DNA from: Phenylobacterium sp.
GTDB lineage: Bacteria > Pseudomonadota > Alphaproteobacteria > Caulobacterales > Caulobacteraceae
DNA length: 57,892 nt
Direction: 5' to 3'
Assembly (NCBI RefSeq): GCF_030697925.1
Contig: NZ_JAUYOJ010000034.1
Span: 1 to 57,892 of the forward strand
The translations under genes were made by a program, and so were the position numbers. The notes beneath the pieces were generated by a model. It saw nothing but the letters and a program-made list of their open reading frames with translations, was not told the DNA's origin and did no database searches. Of the stretch, positions 8,535 to 17,482 are shown piece after piece; position 1 is the stretch's first letter, and the number at the start of each line of letters is the position of its first letter.

Positions 8535-11117
8535 ATGAACATCGATCTCTATTCCGATCGCGCCAAGCAGGCGATCCAATCGGCCCAAAGCCTCGCGCTT
8601 GCGCGGCGCCACCAGCAGCTCGCGCCCGAGCACCTGCTGAAGGTCCTGCTTGAAGAAAAAGACGGCCTGAGCCGGGCCTTGATCCAGAGCGCCGGTGGAC
8701 GGCCCGAAGCCGCCGACACGGCCGCCGACACCTTGCTGACCAAGCGGCCCAAGGTCGAGGGCGGGTCTGGCCAGCTCTATATGACGCCGGAGGTGGCGCG
8801 CATCTTCGCCGACGCCGAGGCCGGGGCGAAGGCCGCCGGCGACGCCTTCGTCACCACCGAACGGCTGCTGATCGCCATCGCCAAGGAAGGCGGCGACGCC
8901 GCCAAGGTTCTGGCCGAATCCGGCGTCAAGGCCGGGGCGCTGGAGGAGGCCGCCACGGCCATGCGCAAGGGCAAGACCGCCGACTCGGCCTCGGCCGAGG
9001 AAGGCTATGACGCGCTCAAGCGCTATGCGCGCGACCTGACCCAGGCCGCCCGCGACGGCAAGCTGGACCCGGTCATCGGCCGCGACGAGGAGATCCGTCG
9101 CACCATCCAGGTGCTGAGCCGCCGCACCAAGAACAATCCCGTCCTGATCGGCGAGCCCGGGGTCGGCAAGACCGCCATCGTCGAGGGCCTGGCCCTGCGC
9201 ATCGTCAATGGCGACGTGCCCGAGAGCCTGAAGGAGAAGCAGCTCCACTCCCTGGACATGGGCTCGCTGATCGCGGGCGCGAAATACCGCGGCGAGTTCG
9301 AGGAGCGGCTGAAGGCGGTGCTGAACGAGGTCACCGCCGCCGAGGGTTCGATCATCCTGTTCATCGACGAGATGCACACCCTCGTGGGCGCCGGGAAGAG
9401 CGAGGGGGCCATGGACGCCTCCAACCTGCTCAAGCCCGCCCTGGCGCGAGGCGAACTGCACTGCGTGGGCGCCACCACCCTCGATGAGTACCGCAAGAAC
9501 GTCGAGAAGGACGCCGCCCTGGCGCGGCGCTTCCAGCCGGTGTTCGTCTCCGAGCCGACGGTTGAGGACACCGTCTCGATCCTGCGCGGCCTGAAGGAGA
9601 AGTACGAAGTCCACCACGGCGTGCGCATCTCCGACGCCGCCATCGTGGCCGCCGCGACCCTCTCGCACCGCTACATCGCCGACCGCTTCCTGCCCGACAA
9701 GGCCATCGACCTGATCGACGAGGCCGGCAGCCGGGTGCGCATGGCCGTGGATTCAAAGCCCGAGGAACTGGACGAGATCGACCGGCGCATCGTGCAGCTG
9801 AAGATCGAGCGCGAGGCGCTGGCGCGGGAGACCGACGCGGCCTCGAAGGCCCGGCTTGAGAAGCTGGAAGAGGAACTCGACGACCTGGAAGGCCAGTCGA
9901 CCGAGATGACCGCCCGCTGGCGTTCGGAAAAGGAGAAGGTCTCCTCGGCCGCCCAGGCTCGTGAAGCCCTGGACCGGCTGCGCGCCGAGCTGGTGACCGT
10001 CCAGCGCCGCGGCGACCTGCAGCGCGCTTCCGAGATCGCCTATGGCGAGATCCCGGCCCTGGAGCGGCGTCTCGAGACCGAGGAGGCCGCCGCCGCCGAG
10101 GACCCGATCAGTCCCGAGGTGGTCGACGCCGAGCAGATCGCCGCCGTCGTCTCACGCTGGACCGGCATCCCGGTCGAGAAGATGCTGGAAGGCGAGCGCG
10201 AGAAGCTGCTGCAGATGGAGGACGCCCTGCGAGGCCGCGTGGTCGGCCAGGAGGAGGCCTTGCTGGCGGTGTCCGACGCCGTGCGCCGCGCCCGAGCCGG
10301 CCTGCAGGATCCCAACCGTCCGATCGGCTCGTTCCTGTTCCTGGGCCCTACCGGCGTCGGCAAGACCGAGCTCACCAAGACCTTGGCCGACTTCATGTTC
10401 GACGACGAGGCCGCCATCACGCGCATGGACATGAGCGAGTACATGGAGAAGCACTCGGTCAGCCGGATGATCGGCGCACCCCCCGGCTATGTCGGCTATG
10501 ACGAGGGTGGGGCGCTGACGGAGGCGGTGCGTCGCAGGCCCTACCAGGTGGTGCTATTCGACGAGGTGGAGAAGGCCCACCCAGACGTGTTCAACATCCT
10601 GCTGCAGGTGCTGGACGACGGTCGCCTGACCGACGGCCAGGGCCGCACGGTCGACTTCCGAAACACCATCCTGATCATGACCTCGAACCTCGGCTCCGAG
10701 TTCCTGGCCAACCAGGGCGAGGGCGAGGATGTCGACGAGGTCCGACCGATGGTCATGGACGTGGTGCGCCGCCACTTCCGGCCGGAGTTCCTGAACCGGA
10801 TCGACGAGATCATCCTGTTCAAGCGTCTGGGCCGCGGCGCCATGGACGACATCGTCAAGATCCAGCTCACGCGGGTGGAGAAGTTGTTGGCCGATCGGCG
10901 GATGTCCATCGCCCTCGACAGCGCCGCGACCCATTGGCTGGCCGAGAAGGGCTACGACCCGGTCTATGGCGCCCGTCCGCTGAAGCGGGTGATCCAGAAG
11001 GACCTAGTGGACCCGATCGCCCGCAAGCTGCTGGCCGGAGAGCTGGAGGACGGATCGGTCATCCAGGTTGGAGCCTCGGCCGAAGGCCTGGAGATCGGCA
11101 AGGCCAAGGTCCATTAG
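8535..11117 (+). CDS. clpB: ATP-dependent disaggregase ClpB
   Basis: An 860-residue Hsp100 protein of full length. Order: Clp N-domain (1-150, including [17 protein letters not shown] and [12 protein letters not shown]), AAA+ domain 1 with Walker [14 protein letters not shown] and Walker [11 protein letters not shown], the coiled-coil middle domain (about 410-525), AAA+ domain 2 with [12 protein letters not shown] and [11 protein letters not shown], and the ClpB-type C-terminus. There is no IGF/L loop for ClpP binding, as expected. It rescues aggregated proteins with DnaK. It is followed by an intrinsic terminator. Confidence 0.98.
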   Translation: MNIDLYSDRAKQAIQSAQSLALARRHQQLAPEHLLKVLLEEKDGLSRALIQSAGGRPEAADTAADTLLTKRPKVEGGSGQLYMTPEVARIFADAEAGAKAAGDAFVTTERLLIAIAKEGGDAAKVLAESGVKAGALEEAATAMRKGKTADSASAEEGYDALKRYARDLTQAARDGKLDPVIGRDEEIRRTIQVLSRRTKNNPVLIGEPGVGKTAIVEGLALRIVNGDVPESLKEKQLHSLDMGSLIAGAKYRGEFEERLKAVLNEVTAAEGSIILFIDEMHTLVGAGKSEGAMDASNLLKPALARGELHCVGATTLDEYRKNVEKDAALARRFQPVFVSEPTVEDTVSILRGLKEKYEVHHGVRISDAAIVAAATLSHRYIADRFLPDKAIDLIDEAGSRVRMAVDSKPEELDEIDRRIVQLKIEREALARETDAASKARLEKLEEELDDLEGQSTEMTARWRSEKEKVSSAAQAREALDRLRAELVTVQRRGDLQRASEIAYGEIPALERRLETEEAAAAEDPISPEVVDAEQIAAVVSRWTGIPVEKMLEGEREKLLQMEDALRGRVVGQEEALLAVSDAVRRARAGLQDPNRPIGSFLFLGPTGVGKTELTKTLADFMFDDEAAITRMDMSEYMEKHSVSRMIGAPPGYVGYDEGGALTEAVRRRPYQVVLFDEVEKAHPDVFNILLQVLDDGRLTDGQGRTVDFRNTILIMTSNLGSEFLANQGEGEDVDEVRPMVMDVVRRHFRPEFLNRIDEIILFKRLGRGAMDDIVKIQLTRVEKLLADRRMSIALDSAATHWLAEKGYDPVYGARPLKRVIQKDLVDPIARKLLAGELEDGSVIQVGASAEGLEIGKAKVH

Positions 11118-11137
11118 GCGCGCACTAGGAAACGGCG

Positions 11138-11166
11138 AACGCCCCGGGTCATCCCCGGGGCGTTTT
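11138..11166 (+). terminator. intrinsic terminator after clpB
   Basis: A 10-bp perfect stem AACGCCCCGG / CCGGGGCGTT (11138-11147, 11155-11164) with a 7-nt loop, followed by TTTT starting within the stem end. It lies 21 bp after the clpB stop. The palindrome could also serve the convergent gene ending at 11175. Confidence 0.85.
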
Positions 11167-11174
11167 GCTGTCGG

Positions 11175-11558
11175 CTACCAGCAGCGCCTCACCCGCACAT
11201 AGCCGCCATAGTAGGGATCCCACTGCGAGTAGGTACGGCAGCTCGAGCGCCGGTGGCGCGGGACGTAATAGCCGTAGACCGGCGGGCGGTAATAGCGCCG
11301 CTCATAGTAGCCGCGCGGGTAGTAGCCTCGGTCGTAATAGCCGTCCCGATAGTAGTAGTCGTTGCGATAGTAGCCACGATCGCGGCTGCCGGACGCTAGC
11401 GCCGCCCCGATGGCCAGGCCGGCGATGCCGGCGGCTATGGCCGCGCCGTCGTCATTGTCCCGGTGATAATAGCGGCGGCGGTCGGCGGCGTCCGCGCCCG
11501 AGGCCAGGGCCCCGGCGAACGTCAGGGCTGCCAGGCCGGTGGCGATAAGTTTGCGCAT
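11175..11558 (-). CDS. exported Tyr/Arg-rich small protein, BA14K-like
   Basis: A 127-residue protein with a signal peptide (MRKLIATGLAALTFAGALASGADA), a short glycine/alanine-rich hydrophobic stretch (AAIAAGIAGLAIGAALA) and then a tail dominated by YY and R repeats (RGYYRNDYYYRDGYYDRGYY...). It ends in a C...YDPYYGGYV..C segment that resembles the BA14K family of alphaproteobacterial surface proteins. Function is unknown; the two terminal cysteines could form a disulfide in the periplasm. Confidence 0.75.
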   Translation of the reverse strand: MRKLIATGLAALTFAGALASGADAADRRRYYHRDNDDGAAIAAGIAGLAIGAALASGSRDRGYYRNDYYYRDGYYDRGYYPRGYYERRYYRPPVYGYYVPRHRRSSCRTYSQWDPYYGGYVRVRRCW

Positions 11559-11630
11559 CTTCGCCTCCGTGCGGATTTGCGCGTCCCTCGAGAGATTAAC
11601 GCGCGAGCCCGTGGTGGAGGTTCCGCGAAA

Positions 11631-12176
11631 CTACAGATCGACGCCCACCGGCTTGCCGCCGCGGATCTCGATGCGGCGCATGATGGCGATGTCGGGGCCC
11701 TTGCCGGGCGCGATCGGCTTGGCGACCGTGATCACGAACCAGGCGCCGTTGGCCAGGCCGGAAAACGAGAAGCGGCTGCCCGCGTCGCAGACCGTGCGCT
11801 TGACGAAGGCGGAATAGTCGCCGCTGGGCGCCGAGGGGGTGCGGGCGCGCACATCGGCGGCCGGCAGGGCCGCACGGTCGGGCGATAGATAGAGGATGGT
11901 CATCCGCCGCCGGGTCCAGGCAGTCTCAGGGGTCAGCACCACGCCCGCGCCGGCGCAGCTATAGCGGACCGGACCGGCGCGATAGGTCAGCCGCCCATCG
12001 ACGCGGCCGGGGCCAGGCACGGCCGACCAGGAGAAGTCACCGGCCCGGAAGCCGCCGGCGGACGGCGGCGGCGACCTGTCGCGAGGCGGCGGCGGGGGCG
12101 GTGGGGGACCCAGGGTGGGCGCGCAGGCGGCGACCAGGATGAGGGCGGCGAGGGCGGAGGCAAGGGGTCGGAACAT
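11631..12176 (-). CDS. putative lipoprotein
   Basis: A 181-residue protein with a lipoprotein signal peptide (MFRPLASALAALILVAAC, lipobox LVAAC) followed by a run of eight prolines. The mature part is a beta-rich domain with two further cysteines (YSCAG, TVCDAG). The start at 12176 was chosen because it begins the lipobox signal sequence; an upstream start at 12215 would bury it. I do not recognise the family. Confidence 0.7.
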   Translation of the reverse strand: MFRPLASALAALILVAACAPTLGPPPPPPPPRDRSPPPSAGGFRAGDFSWSAVPGPGRVDGRLTYRAGPVRYSCAGAGVVLTPETAWTRRRMTILYLSPDRAALPAADVRARTPSAPSGDYSAFVKRTVCDAGSRFSFSGLANGAWFVITVAKPIAPGKGPDIAIMRRIEIRGGKPVGVDL

Positions 12177-12227
12177 GGCCGACGCACCATAGGCAAGCCG
12201 AGGGGCGCGCGCCAAGGCCTTCCTCGA

Positions 12228-12653
12228 TCAATCCTCGCCGGTCACCCGGCCGCGGTTCGACTTGATGCCACCGCGGCGGACCTTGGCGTCCACCCGGCGG
12301 ATCTTGGAGGCCTTGGTCGGCTTGGTCTTCTTGCGCGGCGGCGGCGGGGGCACCGCGGCCTTGCGGATCAGCTCCAGCAGGCGGGCCAGGGCGTCGGCGC
12401 GGTTGCGCTCCTGGGTGCGGTGGGTCATGGCCACCAGGACCAGCACCCCATCCTGGGTCACCTTGCGCCCGCCCAGCTTCATCAGCCGGATGGCCACGTC
12501 GTTGGGCAGGGACGGCGAACCGCGCACGTCGAAGCGCAGCTCCACGGCGGTGGAGACCTTGTTGACGTTCTGGCCGCCCGGCCCCGCCGCGCGGATGAAG
12601 CGCTCGATGAGTTCGTCGTCCGACAGGCTGATGGTGGGGGTGACTTCGATCAC
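12228..12653 (-). CDS. arfB: alternative ribosome-rescue factor / peptidyl-tRNA hydrolase ArfB
   Basis: A 141-residue protein with the class I release-factor GGQ motif (AAGPGGQNVNKV), the family pattern STAVELRFDV and a basic C-terminal tail (KKTKPTKASKIRR...RRGGIKSNRGR) that enters the mRNA channel of stalled ribosomes. It hydrolyses peptidyl-tRNA on non-stop ribosomes. A GTG start at 12653 is preferred, since homologues begin with (M)IEVTPT; an upstream ATG at 12716 would add 21 residues. Confidence 0.9.
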   Translation of the reverse strand: MIEVTPTISLSDDELIERFIRAAGPGGQNVNKVSTAVELRFDVRGSPSLPNDVAIRLMKLGGRKVTQDGVLVLVAMTHRTQERNRADALARLLELIRKAAVPPPPPRKKTKPTKASKIRRVDAKVRRGGIKSNRGRVTGED

Positions 12654-12692
12654 CGGCTTTTCCGATTCCCTTTTCCGACCTAAGCTTAGCCC

Positions 12693-12767
12693 ATGCACGC
12701 CGCGATTTTCATGCACGTAACGCTTTGCACCGCCCAGGCCGGGCCGGTGGGAGACGTCGTGCGCTGA
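12693..12767 (+). CDS. possible leader peptide upstream of the acetyltransferase gene
   Basis: A 24-codon frame (ATG at 12693, alternative ATG at 12711, stop at 12765) lies just before an intrinsic terminator and the acetyltransferase gene. No clear Shine-Dalgarno is visible and no codon run points to an amino-acid sensor. It is listed only because of the leader/terminator arrangement; it may be chance. Confidence 0.25.
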   Translation: MHAAIFMHVTLCTAQAGPVGDVVR

Positions 12768-12791
12768 GGGCCAGCGTCGCCTTCGAACACC

Positions 12792-12823
12792 AGCCCCGCC
12801 GGCGACGGACGGGGCTTTTCTTT
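12792..12823 (+). terminator. intrinsic terminator in the leader of the acetyltransferase gene
   Basis: AGCCCCG (12792-12798) and CGGGGCT (12810-12816) form a stem with an 11-nt loop, followed by TTTCTTT. No plus-strand gene of normal size precedes it, because arfB is divergent. It therefore ends either a short leader/small RNA or acts as an attenuator for the gene starting at 12855. A CTAAGCTTAG palindrome at 12680-12689 marks the divergent promoter area. Confidence 0.6.
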
Positions 12824-12854
12824 GGCCCGTCCTCCGGCTTCAAGGAGAGACGAG

Positions 12855-13346
12855 ATGACCCAGGACATGCTGGTCCGCGCCCGCGAGCCGGAGGACGCCG
12901 CCGACGTCGCCGAACTGCTGAACCAGCCGAAGGCGGTGTGGGGAACCTTGCAGACACCGTTCACCAGCGTGGACGAGCGGCGAAAACGGATGGCGGCCCT
13001 GCCGGCCGGCCACACCAACTTCGTGGGCGTGATCGAGGGCAAGGTCGTGGGAACCCTGGGCATGAACCGGCTTGAGGGGCGGCGCGCGCATGTGGGCACG
13101 ATCGGCATGGCCGTCCACGACGCCTATGCCGGGCGAGGGGTCGGGACAGCCTTGATGTCGGCCGCGGTCGATCAGGCCGACAAATGGCTGAATCTCCGGC
13201 GGATCGAACTGTCCGTCTGGACCGACAACGCCCGCGCCATCGCTCTCTACGAGCGGTTCGGGTTCGAGCGGGAGGGGGTGCTGAGGCGCTACGCCTGGCG
13301 GGATGGCGAGTACGTCGACGCCCTGTGGATGGCGCGGCTGCGCTAG
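12855..13346 (+). CDS. GNAT acetyltransferase, YhhY/AaaT-like
   Basis: A 163-residue GNAT protein. It has the acetyl-CoA loop (DAYAGRGVGTALM) and matches the YhhY/AaaT family along its length: QPKAVWGTLQTPF near the N-terminus, NLRRIELSVWTDNARAIALYERFGFEREG, and the C-terminal DGEYVDALWMARL. AaaT acetylates some L-amino acids; the substrate here is inferred only from family. The start at 12855 has AAGGAGAGACGAG upstream. Its TAG stop shares a CTAG with the convergent zur stop. Confidence 0.85.
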   Translation: MTQDMLVRAREPEDAADVAELLNQPKAVWGTLQTPFTSVDERRKRMAALPAGHTNFVGVIEGKVVGTLGMNRLEGRRAHVGTIGMAVHDAYAGRGVGTALMSAAVDQADKWLNLRRIELSVWTDNARAIALYERFGFEREGVLRRYAWRDGEYVDALWMARLR

Positions 13347-13828
13347 GTCCGGCAGGCGGCGCAGCGGCCGCGAGCTTCCAGGGTGATGCTGGCGACTTCG
13401 TAGCCGGCGGTCCGGGCGGCGGCGAGCTGGGCGGTGAAGTCGGGTTCGAACTCCTCCGCCGCCCCGCAGCAGTCGCAGATCAGGAAGGCCGCGCGATGGC
13501 TCTGGCCGTCGATGCGGCAGGGGACATAGGCGTTCAGGCTCTCGATGCGGTGGGCGAAGCCCAGACGCTCCAGGAACTCCAGTGCGCGGTAGACCGTCGG
13601 CGGCTTGGCGGGCTCACCCTGGGCGCCGAAGGCGGCGATCAGGTCGTAGGCCTTCTGCGGCGCGTTGGATTCCAGCAGCAGTTCCAGCACCCGGCGGCGC
13701 GGGGCGGTCAGGCGTTCCTGGGTTGCGGCGCAACGGCTCTCGGCCGCGCCCAAGGCGTGGCTCAGCGCGTGGCCCTTCAGGCCCGGATGCGCGCCGTCGG
13801 CGTGGTGACATTCTGCTCCCATATCCAT
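13343..13828 (-). CDS. zur: zinc uptake regulator Zur (Fur family)
   Basis: A 161-residue Fur-family repressor. The winged-helix region is RLTAPRRRVLELLLES...KPPTVYRALEFLERLGFAHRI, and the structural zinc cysteines are CDCCG and CAAC near the C-terminus. Identity as Zur rather than Fur rests on the motif CDCCGAAEEF and on the neighbouring zinc receptor with Zur boxes. With zinc bound it represses zinc import. AGGAGG precedes the ATG at 13828; a second ATG lies two codons on. It is divergent from the TonB receptor gene. Confidence 0.9.
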   Translation of the reverse strand: MDMGAECHHADGAHPGLKGHALSHALGAAESRCAATQERLTAPRRRVLELLLESNAPQKAYDLIAAFGAQGEPAKPPTVYRALEFLERLGFAHRIESLNAYVPCRIDGQSHRAAFLICDCCGAAEEFEPDFTAQLAAARTAGYEVASITLEARGRCAACRT

Positions 13829-13881
13829 CAGCTAACCACCTCCTGGCCGGTTCGCAACCATAGCCGCTTGACGGCTGGTTA

Positions 13882-13896
13882 TGTTATCTCATAACA
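13882..13896. promoter_or_regulatory. Zur box 1
   Basis: TGTTAT-CTC-ATAACA, a perfect 6-bp dyad matching the TGTTATNNNATAACA Zur box of Caulobacter. It lies in the divergent zur/receptor region, 54 bp from the zur start and about 60 bp from the receptor start. Confidence 0.85.
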
Positions 13897-13901
13897 GACG
13901 G

Positions 13902-13916
13902 TGTTATTTCGTAACA
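13902..13916. promoter_or_regulatory. Zur box 2
   Basis: TGTTAT-TTC-GTAACA, one mismatch from a perfect dyad. Its centre is 20 bp from that of box 1, about two helical turns, so two Zur dimers could bind the same face of the DNA. It is closer to the receptor gene and probably governs that promoter. Confidence 0.8.
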
Positions 13917-13955
13917 GGGCCGCCGGAGCGCCGCCCTGGATTGCAGGATCGCCGC

Positions 13956-15998
13956 ATGACCAAGACCGCCCTGTTCGCCGCCGCCGGCATCCTCGCCCTG
14001 ATCTCCGGCCCCGCCCTGGCGGACGACGCAGCGCCCCCGACGGGGGCCAGGCAGGTCTCCGAGGTGGTGGTCACCGGCGCGCCCTACGTGGTCTCGATGG
14101 ATTCCACCACCACCGCCGTCAACGTCATCATGCGTGACGATCTGGACACTGCCGCGTCCGGTGGCCTGGGCGACGTCCTGTCGGGCCTGCCGGGGGTGCG
14201 GTCGACCTTCTTCGGTCCCGGGGCCAGCCGCCCCGTCATCCGCGGCCTGTCCGGGCCCCGTGTCCTGGTGCTGACCAATGGCGTGGGCATGATCGACGCC
14301 TCGGCCCTGTCGCCCGACCACCAGGTCGCCACCGATCCGCAGGAGGCAGAGCGGATCGAGGTGCTGCGCGGACCGTCCGCCCTGGCCTATGGCGGCTCGG
14401 CGATCGGCGGCGTGGTCAATATCATCGACGACCGGATCTCCGAGAAGGTGGTGGACGGTTTCCATGGCCGGCTGATCGCGGCCACGACCAGCGTCGACGA
14501 CGGGTCGACGGCCTCGGCCGCCTTCAAGCTGGGCGTTGGCAACTGGGTGTTCAGCGCCGATGGCCTGCGCCGCGAAAGCTCGGACTACAAGATCCCGGTT
14601 CCGGCGGAATCGCGTCGCCAACTCGCCGCGGACGGCGAGGCGTTCCCCGGGCCGATCAACTCCACCGTCGAGAACACGGCGGTCGACCTCTATGCCTATG
14701 GCGGCGGCGTTTCCTATGTGGGTGATCGCGGCTTCCTCGGGTTCGCGGTCAAGCGCACCGAAACCACCTACGGCGTCCCGGGCCACGCGCACGAGGAGGA
14801 GGAGGGAGAGGAGCACGAAGAGCATGAGGAGGAAGCCGGCGTCCTGATTGACCTCAAGCAGACCCGCTACGACCTGCGGGGCGGGCTGAACCTCGACCTC
14901 GGCGTCTTCAACCAGCTCAAGGTGTCGGCGGGCTATGCCGACTACGAGCACGCCGAGATCGAGGATGGCGCGGTCGGCACCCTGTTCCTGTCCGATGGCT
15001 GGGAAGCCCGCGCCGAACTGGTGCAGGTCGAGCGCGACGGCTGGCAGGGCGCGGTGGGCGTCCAGGGCCTGTCACGGACCATCGAGGCCATCGGCGACGA
15101 GGCCTTCATCCCATCGACCGAGATCAAGGAGGTGGGGGCCTTCACCCTCCAGCGCCTCGACCGCGAGGGCTGGGGTGTCGAGGGCGGGCTGCGCCTGGAC
15201 CGTCGCGAGTTGAAGAGCGCGCTCGGATCGCGCGACTTCACCAATGTCTCCGCGAGCGCGGGCGCCTTCCTGCGCCCGGCGACCGGCTGGTTCCTCGGGC
15301 TTTCGGGCTCGCGCACCTCTCGCGCGCCGACCGAGGTCGAGCTGTTCGCCAATGGGCCGCACGCGGCGACCCGCGGATTCGAGCAGGGCGATCTGGATCT
15401 GGACTCCGAGATCTCCTATTCGCTCGACGCCACCCTGCACTACGGCGGGGGACCCTGGGATATGGACCTGCACGTTTTCGGCGTCCGCTACGACGGCTTC
15501 ATCGATCTGCGGCCGACCGGGTTCGACGACGCCGACAGCGGCCTGGCGATCTTCGACTATGTCCAGACCGACGCGGAGTTCTATGGCGCCGAGGTCGAGA
15601 TCGCCCACCGCCTCTGGGAGGACGGTGAGCGCAGCTTCACCCTGGAGGGGGCCGCCGACTATGTGCGCGGCGACACGGATCTCGGCGCGCCAGCGCGAAT
15701 CCCGCCCTGGTCGGTCACCGGACGCGCGGTGTTCGAGGGCGGCTGGTGGACCGGCAAGCTGGAACTCCGCCAGGTGGGCGACCAGGATCGGGTGGCGGAA
15801 GCCGAGATTCCCACGGACGGCTACCGGATGCTGAACGCCTCGCTGATCATGCGGCCGTTCGATGACAAGGGCCTGAAGATTTTCGCCGACGTCCGCAACC
15901 TCAATGACGCCGAGGCGCGGGAACACGCCTCGTTCCTGAAGGATTTGGCGCCCCTTCCGGGCCGCAGCTTCCGGATCGGCGCCGGCTACACCTTCTAG
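13956..15998 (+). CDS. TonB-dependent zinc receptor, ZnuD-like
   Basis: A 680-residue outer-membrane receptor with signal peptide (MTKTALFAAAGILALISGPALA), a TonB box-like segment (QVSEVVVTG), a plug domain (LPGVRSTFFGPGASRPVIRGL...ERIEVLRGPSALAYGGSAIGGVVNI) and a 22-strand-type barrel ending in aromatic RIGAGYTF. A His/Glu-rich loop at about residues 277-292 (HAHEEEEGEEHEEHEEE) is typical of zinc receptors. It would take zinc, free or chelated, into the periplasm with TonB energy. Two Zur boxes upstream predict induction under zinc limitation. The start at 13956 begins the signal peptide. Confidence 0.93.
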   Translation: MTKTALFAAAGILALISGPALADDAAPPTGARQVSEVVVTGAPYVVSMDSTTTAVNVIMRDDLDTAASGGLGDVLSGLPGVRSTFFGPGASRPVIRGLSGPRVLVLTNGVGMIDASALSPDHQVATDPQEAERIEVLRGPSALAYGGSAIGGVVNIIDDRISEKVVDGFHGRLIAATTSVDDGSTASAAFKLGVGNWVFSADGLRRESSDYKIPVPAESRRQLAADGEAFPGPINSTVENTAVDLYAYGGGVSYVGDRGFLGFAVKRTETTYGVPGHAHEEEEGEEHEEHEEEAGVLIDLKQTRYDLRGGLNLDLGVFNQLKVSAGYADYEHAEIEDGAVGTLFLSDGWEARAELVQVERDGWQGAVGVQGLSRTIEAIGDEAFIPSTEIKEVGAFTLQRLDREGWGVEGGLRLDRRELKSALGSRDFTNVSASAGAFLRPATGWFLGLSGSRTSRAPTEVELFANGPHAATRGFEQGDLDLDSEISYSLDATLHYGGGPWDMDLHVFGVRYDGFIDLRPTGFDDADSGLAIFDYVQTDAEFYGAEVEIAHRLWEDGERSFTLEGAADYVRGDTDLGAPARIPPWSVTGRAVFEGGWWTGKLELRQVGDQDRVAEAEIPTDGYRMLNASLIMRPFDDKGLKIFADVRNLNDAEAREHASFLKDLAPLPGRSFRIGAGYTF

Positions 15999-16081
15999 GC
16001 TCGCGGCGGCGCTTGCCGCGGGTGATCTTGGCGCCTGGGGCGTCGAGGTGGTTCCAGAAGCCGCCGAGCCTCGCTGACACA

Positions 16082-16112
16082 AAAAATCCCTCCCAAGTTG
16101 GGAGGGATTGAT
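16082..16112 (-). terminator. intrinsic terminator after the DUF4167 gene
   Basis: AATCCCTCCCAA / TTGGGAGGGATT (16085-16096 and 16098-16109) is a 12-bp perfect stem with a 1-nt centre, followed on the minus strand by TTTTTT. It lies 35 bp after the DUF4167 stop and between two convergent genes. Confidence 0.8.
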
Positions 16113-16146
16113 TGTCTCGCAGGGCCCGAAGCCTCGCCTTGAAGCC

Positions 16147-17241
16147 TCAGGCTTCCTCCGTCTCATTCGAAGCCGAGCCTTCGCCACCCTCGAAGCTGCG
16201 CGGGGCGCGGCGACGCCGGGCCTTGGGCTTGTCCTCGGCGGCGGCCTCCTCGACCGGCGCCTTGGGCGCGGCCGCCCGCGGCGGTTTGGGGGCCTTCAGG
16301 AAGGCCGGGGCGTGGCTCTCGCCGCCATCGTCGTCGCGCAGGACCGGAGAGGCCTGTTCCTCGCGGGCGACCAGGGGCGAGGCCTTGGGCTCGACCACCG
16401 CAAGGGGATCACGGTCCGGCCGGTCGGCGCGATCGCGGTCCCGGTCGAAGCGTTCGCGGCGCGGCGGACGGTCGTCCTGGGCGGCGCGGTCTTCGCGAGG
16501 TCGTTCGTCGCGCGCCCGATCATCCCGGGGGCGATCGTCACGCGGGCGTTCGTCCCGCGGGCGTTCGTCGCGGGGGCGGTCGTCGGCGCGGGCCGGACGA
16601 TCGTCGCGTTGTTGCGGTTGTCCGTCGCCGCGGGGGCGATCGTCGCGATCGCGCCAACGGTCGCGGCCGCGGTTCTGGCCTTGGCCTTGGCCCTGACCCT
16701 CGAAACGATCGGCGCGCGGCCGATCGTCACGTTGCCGGTCATCACGGGGCCGATCGTCGCGCTGCCGTTCGTCGCGGGGGCGTTCGTCGCGCCAGCGTTC
16801 GCCGCGGGGCTGCTGGCCTTCGCCTTCGCCGCCTTCGGAGTTGTCACCTTCCGCCTCGGCCGCCGCGGCGTCCGCGGCGGCTGCGGCCTGGGCGCCGCTC
16901 TCGTCCTCGAAATCGATGTCGAAGCCGGAGGTTATGCTGTCGCGGCCCAGGATATCGCTGGCCGGACGCGTGGGCTGCATGGCCCGCACCACCCGGAAAT
17001 AGTGCTCGGCGTGCTGCAGGTAGTTCTCCGCCAGCACCCGGTCGCCGGCCGACGACGCGTCGCGGGCGAGCTGTTGGTATTTCTCGAAAACGTGTTGGGC
17101 GTTGCCGCGCACCTTCGCGCCTTCGGGGCCGTTCGAATCGAAGGCCCGGTTGGCGTTCTGCTGCTGTGGCTTACCGCCACCACCACCGCCGCCGCCGCGA
17201 TTGCGGCCGCGCTGGCGCTTCATACCCTTGAAATCTCTCAT
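16147..17241 (-). CDS. DUF4167 protein with a long charged repeat region
   Basis: A 364-residue protein. The N-terminus (MKRQRGRNRGGGGGG... then RAFDSNGPEGAKVRGNAQHVFEKYQQLARDASSAGDRVLAENYLQHAEHYFRV) is the DUF4167 domain. From about residue 130 the chain becomes low-complexity tandem repeats of the type (R)-D-E/D-R-P-R-D, ending in a basic RRRRAPRSF segment. The basic, disordered nature suggests RNA or ribosome contact, but no function is proven. Its place next to prmC is conserved in alphaproteobacteria. The ATG at 17223 is an alternative start. Confidence 0.88.
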   Translation of the reverse strand: MRDFKGMKRQRGRNRGGGGGGGGKPQQQNANRAFDSNGPEGAKVRGNAQHVFEKYQQLARDASSAGDRVLAENYLQHAEHYFRVVRAMQPTRPASDILGRDSITSGFDIDFEDESGAQAAAAADAAAAEAEGDNSEGGEGEGQQPRGERWRDERPRDERQRDDRPRDDRQRDDRPRADRFEGQGQGQGQNRGRDRWRDRDDRPRGDGQPQQRDDRPARADDRPRDERPRDERPRDDRPRDDRARDERPREDRAAQDDRPPRRERFDRDRDRADRPDRDPLAVVEPKASPLVAREEQASPVLRDDDGGESHAPAFLKAPKPPRAAAPKAPVEEAAAEDKPKARRRRAPRSFEGGEGSASNETEEA

Positions 17242-17482
17242 TCTTTGTGATCATCCCGCTGCGCCCCGGCTATGCCGGCGGCGCGCGGTCTATCCTCTCG
17301 CCTTGGGTCGGACGCCATCGTCCGAAATCCGTGTTGAAGACGTGTGTGTTCCCCGTCGTCCGCCCTGACATCTAGGCGCGTGACACGCGATCCGCGCGCC
17401 TGCCGAGGCGTTTGTCCGTTCCGGTTCTCAGAACGTCCGAAGCCCGGCGAATTGGGTGGAGACAGGACAAAGACTTAGCGAT
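17242..17482. other. intergenic region between prmC and the DUF4167 gene
   Basis: About 240 bp with no reading frame I would support. It must hold the DUF4167 promoter unless that gene is read from prmC; no clear terminator or operator was recognised. Confidence 0.4.

Noticed and set aside
16108..17250. A 380-codon plus-strand frame opposite DUF4167
   Set aside because: Produced by the repetitive charged codons of DUF4167 read backwards; its hydrophobic repeats are a shadow and not membrane segments.
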